A stretch of DNA of 41,607 bases from a virus. The DNA is taken from the IMG/VR virus record IMGVR_UViG_3300031839_000944, positions 1-41,607 of that record. One strand, written 5' to 3'. The first letter of the stretch is position 1. Every line of letters begins with the position of its first letter. A program made the translations under genes and the position numbers. Shown in pieces: positions 39,296 to 41,607 of this stretch. Below the pieces are notes generated by a model, which was given only the letters and a program-made list of their open reading frames with translations, was not told where the DNA came from and made no database searches.

Positions 39296-39651
39296 CAGAC
39301 GAACTCAAGCGGGAAAGCGAGCGACTTTTGAAGTTGGGCGTGTATTACGCCGCAGCCCCCGCCATGGCCGCCCATATCGCCAAGCTGCAAAACGAACTCG
39401 ACGCAGCAGCGTCTGACATCGAGGACTTGATCGACTCGGTAAACCAGCTTGAAACATCGCTGGATGAGGCGCGGAAGGATGCGGAGCGGTATCGGTGGTT
39501 GCGTGATGTTGAGTGTTTTGTATGGCCTTCCATAAAGCGAGTGGAGCTAGACGAAGCTTCGTCTGTGTCTCTATGGATACAGCCTGATGTGGCAATGGAC
39601 TCGGAAGGCATTGACGCCGCCATCGACGCCGCAATGGAGCGCCAGTCTTGA
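39292..39651 (+). CDS. Coiled-coil accessory protein
   Basis: The 119-residue protein has a coiled coil (HIAKLQNELDAAASDIEDLI, LETSLDEARKDAERYRWLRD) and a C-terminal WIQPDVAMDSEGIDAAIDAA segment. The ERYRWLRD block followed by a short domain ending in DAAIDAAM is frequent in phage early proteins. It is the last gene of the rightward operon and ends two bases from the opposing protease gene. Function unknown. Confidence 0.65.
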   Translation: MTDELKRESERLLKLGVYYAAAPAMAAHIAKLQNELDAAASDIEDLIDSVNQLETSLDEARKDAERYRWLRDVECFVWPSIKRVELDEASSVSLWIQPDVAMDSEGIDAAIDAAMERQS

Positions 39652-39653
39652 GC

Positions 39654-40184
39654 TCAAACAATCAGCCGCCAGGGCTCTGGGTCGCTGATTCCAGAGGCGC
39701 GATCCCAATGGTAGCCAAGCCAATCCAGCGGCACGACGTCATCGGCGCCGACCTCGGAGATCCAGCCGTCGATCTCAGCCACGCAGTGGCCATCGTATCG
39801 GCTGCGGCCTATCGGCACCCAGCAGATCACCAGCCGGCAAGACACGCCCATCCGGCGCAACTTGCCCTGGACGGCAAGGGCGAAGTCCTCGCAGTCGCCG
39901 ACAGTGACGCCTCGGCGCCAGCGGTCGTCCGGCGCCGGCTCGCGCTGGTAGATCCAGTCCTGAGCGATGTAGCGATGGACTGCGACCAGATCCGCGCGGC
40001 TTGCCGGCCGGTAGATCAGATCGTTTTCAGGTCGCCACCTCGGCCAAGGCTGCACCTCGCGACCGAATCGCAGCTGCGTCGGCTGGTTCACCGAGGGATC
40101 GTGCAGCTTCGGCCCGAAGGCCGGACGGCATCCGCACGCAAGCGCGCCCAGGGCGCCGATCAGCGCCCGACGTTTCAGATTCAT
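39654..40184 (-). CDS. LapG-like (BTLCP) cysteine protease with export signal
   Basis: The 176-residue protein fits the bacterial transglutaminase-like cysteine protease family, which includes LapG. The catalytic triad is visible: VGDCEDFAL (C98), DGHCV (H133) and EIDGWISE (D139). An N-terminal KRRALIGALGALACGC segment is a signal sequence with a twin-arginine-like pair and possible lipid-anchor cysteines at 17 or 19. LapG works in the periplasm and cuts giant adhesins, which releases biofilm cells. The gene is transcribed toward the PL operon, outside the main lytic unit, so it may be expressed in the lysogen. Substrate unknown. Confidence 0.8.
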   Translation of the reverse strand: MNLKRRALIGALGALACGCRPAFGPKLHDPSVNQPTQLRFGREVQPWPRWRPENDLIYRPASRADLVAVHRYIAQDWIYQREPAPDDRWRRGVTVGDCEDFALAVQGKLRRMGVSCRLVICWVPIGRSRYDGHCVAEIDGWISEVGADDVVPLDWLGYHWDRASGISDPEPWRLIV

Positions 40185-40195
40185 GGGGGGCTCCT

Positions 40196-40399
40196 ATGAG
40201 TGAGCTTTGGACGGCCGCCGAGATAGCGGCCTACTGCAAACTGGAATCAGAGGATGTCGTCCGGCGGGCGATGGTCTGCAGGCCGGGATTCCCGCGCCCC
40301 GTCGCGTTCAGTGGGCGAGGAACAGGCAAGAAGCCCCGCCGCCGCTGGTACAGCGACGAGGTTCAGAAATGGATCCGCGAGAACTGCCGCGAGGCTTAG
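40196..40399 (+). CDS. AlpA-like excisionase candidate
   Basis: The 67-residue protein has a winged-helix/AlpA pattern: LWTAAEIAAYCKLESEDVVR, then FPRPVAFSGRGTGKKPRRRW and YSDEVQKWIREN. Such proteins bend DNA at attachment sites or regulate integrase. It lies next to the integrase, converging with it so that the stops overlap. Its start is only 11 bases from that of the opposing protease gene. Excisionase is the best guess. Confidence 0.7.
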   Translation: MSELWTAAEIAAYCKLESEDVVRRAMVCRPGFPRPVAFSGRGTGKKPRRRWYSDEVQKWIRENCREA

Positions 40400-41364
40400 G
40401 CCAGCTTGCCCGCCAGGCTGCGGCCGGTTTGGCGATAGTAGGTGTTGAGCAGAAGGTTCAGATCCCGGTGCCCGGTGACCTTGGCCAACTCAAGCGGCGA
40501 CAGCACCCTAGCCAGCCTGGTGCAGGCGGTGCCTCGGGTGTCGTGAAACGTGATGCCAAGCCCCAGCGGTTTGACCAGCTTGCGGAACGTGGCCTCGCCG
40601 GAGGCCTGGTCGATGGGGAAGGGGCGACCATCCTGCGGCAGCCAGGACAGGATCTGCAGCGCCCTGGACGATAGCGGCACCTCGCGGTCGTGGCCGTTCT
40701 TGGTCCGGTCCAGGTACAGCCAGCGCTCATCCAGGTGGATCCGATCCCATGTCAGCCCAACGATCTCACCCTGGCGCATGGCGGTCTCCAGCGCCAGAAG
40801 GAAAGCGCAGGCCATGAAGTGCGCGATGCTTGCCGGGGGATCGCCCTCGCGATAGGTGAGGGCCTCCACGACCATCCGCACCTCATCGTCAGAAATCAGC
40901 CGGTTGCGGGCCTTCGGGCTGCTGGGGCGCCGCACGGCCGCTGTCGGCGCGCCGGGAATGAACCGCCAGATCCGGGCCGCATGCTGGAACACGGCCGAAA
41001 GGATGTTGAACTCTCGCAGCGCGGTCCCGTCCGATACCTGCTCGCGGCGCTCGCGCATCCAGTCCTCGATGTGCCCAGGCCGGACGTCGCCCACTGGAAG
41101 GCCCATCCAGTCATTGAGCATCAAGGCCCGGATGCGGAAGGTCTCATGCCTGGCCGAGCGCTTGCCCGGGGTGACCTCGCGCAGGTAGCGGTCGAACACT
41201 TGGCGGCAGGTCAGCGATGATCCGATCCCGCCGGCCAGCTCCTCTTTCGTCTGCCGTGCCCAATCCTCAGCCGCCTTCTTGGTGCGGAAAGAAGCCCCGC
41301 GCCGCTGGCCGTGGTGATAGACCTCGGCGTGCCACTTGTCGCCCCGGCGCCTGATGCTCGCCAT
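40396..41364 (-). CDS. int: Tyrosine integrase
   Basis: The 322-residue protein has an N-terminal arm-binding part (IRRRGDKWHAEVYHHGQRRG), a core-binding domain (residues about 50-140) and a catalytic domain. The catalytic residues are R197 (AMRQGE), K222 (RTKNGHD), H274-x-x-R277 (FHDTRG), H299 (GHRDLN) and tyrosine 309 or 310 (NTYY). It inserts and excises the prophage at the tRNA-Thr gene about 150 bases away. It reads leftward, away from the tRNA. Confidence 0.95.
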   Translation of the reverse strand: MASIRRRGDKWHAEVYHHGQRRGASFRTKKAAEDWARQTKEELAGGIGSSLTCRQVFDRYLREVTPGKRSARHETFRIRALMLNDWMGLPVGDVRPGHIEDWMRERREQVSDGTALREFNILSAVFQHAARIWRFIPGAPTAAVRRPSSPKARNRLISDDEVRMVVEALTYREGDPPASIAHFMACAFLLALETAMRQGEIVGLTWDRIHLDERWLYLDRTKNGHDREVPLSSRALQILSWLPQDGRPFPIDQASGEATFRKLVKPLGLGITFHDTRGTACTRLARVLSPLELAKVTGHRDLNLLLNTYYRQTGRSLAGKLA

Positions 41365-41365
41365 C

Positions 41366-41417
41366 TGCCGTAATCCCTGCCGTAGTTATGCCGTAGAGAT
41401 TACGCCCATCTGCCGAA
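41366..41417. repeat. Phased TGCCGTA repeats upstream of int
   Basis: TGCCGTA occurs at 41366-41372, 41378-41384 and 41389-41395, and TGCCGAA at 41411-41417. Steps are 12, 11 and 22 bases, close to one helical turn. They may be integrase arm sites or regulator sites. Confidence 0.6.
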
Positions 41418-41446
41418 GAAGCGCCACAAATAGCCGCAGCAGGAAC

Positions 41447-41474
41447 GAAAAAAGGCCCGTAGAAACGGGCCTTT
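41447..41474 (-). terminator. Intrinsic terminator downstream of tRNA-Thr
   Basis: On the minus strand AAAGGCCCGT/ACGGGCCTTT with a four-base loop is followed by a T-run (TTTTTTCG). It ends tRNA transcription before int. Confidence 0.85.
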
Positions 41475-41517
41475 GGTAGATTCATCCGCGATTGGCGAGG
41501 ACGAGCCACAGATGGGG

Positions 41518-41593
<76 letters not shown>

Positions 41594-41607
41594 GTCGTCG
41601 AGGGCCG

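Overview
The window is most of an integrated temperate siphophage (prophage) from a GC-rich proteobacterium. The host cannot be named from sequence alone. The mini H-NS protein resembles the H-NS type of beta- and gammaproteobacteria, which fits the base composition and a lambda-like phage. The right edge holds a bacterial tRNA-Thr(CGT) gene with its 3' end facing the phage and a tyrosine integrase beside it, so this tRNA is the likely attachment site. The left edge falls just after a tail-fibre gene. No tRNA fragment is visible there, so the other attachment site lies outside the window. No stretch longer than 300 bases lacks a gene; the largest gap, about 175 bases, is the left operator region.

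Layout. From about 29.7 kb leftward runs one long minus-strand lytic unit. It starts with a Cro-like gene, a terminator, a CII-like activator and the replication genes: a DUF1376 initiator with internal DNA repeats that may be the origin, then a DUF6475 partner. Next come a mini H-NS, DUF3310, NinB, a Ref-like HNH nuclease, a PD-(D/E)XK-like nuclease and a presumed Q-type antiterminator. A candidate late promoter and terminator follow. The late genes are a proteasome/HslV-like protein, a holin candidate, a SAR endolysin, a metallophosphoesterase, terminase, portal (DUF4055), MuF-like head protein, scaffold, major capsid, two virion-surface candidates (one with about 14 tandem 17-residue repeats), connectors, tail tube, tail chaperones G/GT with a -1 frameshift, a 2332-residue tape measure and tail-tip/fibre proteins.

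The immunity region at 29.7-31.0 kb holds a short repressor without a protease domain and a membrane-anchored TPR-type protein. Two operator clusters flank it, right and left, each with three sites built on AACAAC-N4-GTTGTT. They overlap good promoters in both directions, which recreates the lambda OR/OL design with unrelated operator sequence. From the left promoter a rightward operon (31.1-39.7 kb) carries small unknown genes, Bet recombinase, a RecB-like exonuclease, a coiled-coil protein, SSB and a large helicase-DNA methyltransferase fusion. A secreted small protein and several Ea-type accessory genes follow.

The right end (39.65-41.6 kb) carries a LapG-like (BTLCP) cysteine protease with a signal sequence, an AlpA-like excisionase candidate, the integrase, helically phased short repeats upstream of int, a terminator and the tRNA. 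The points most worth follow-up are the six-operator switch with a non-cleavable repressor, the LapG-like protease, the helicase-methyltransferase, the frameshift at T TTT TTG, the repeat-built virion protein and the possible origin inside the initiator gene.
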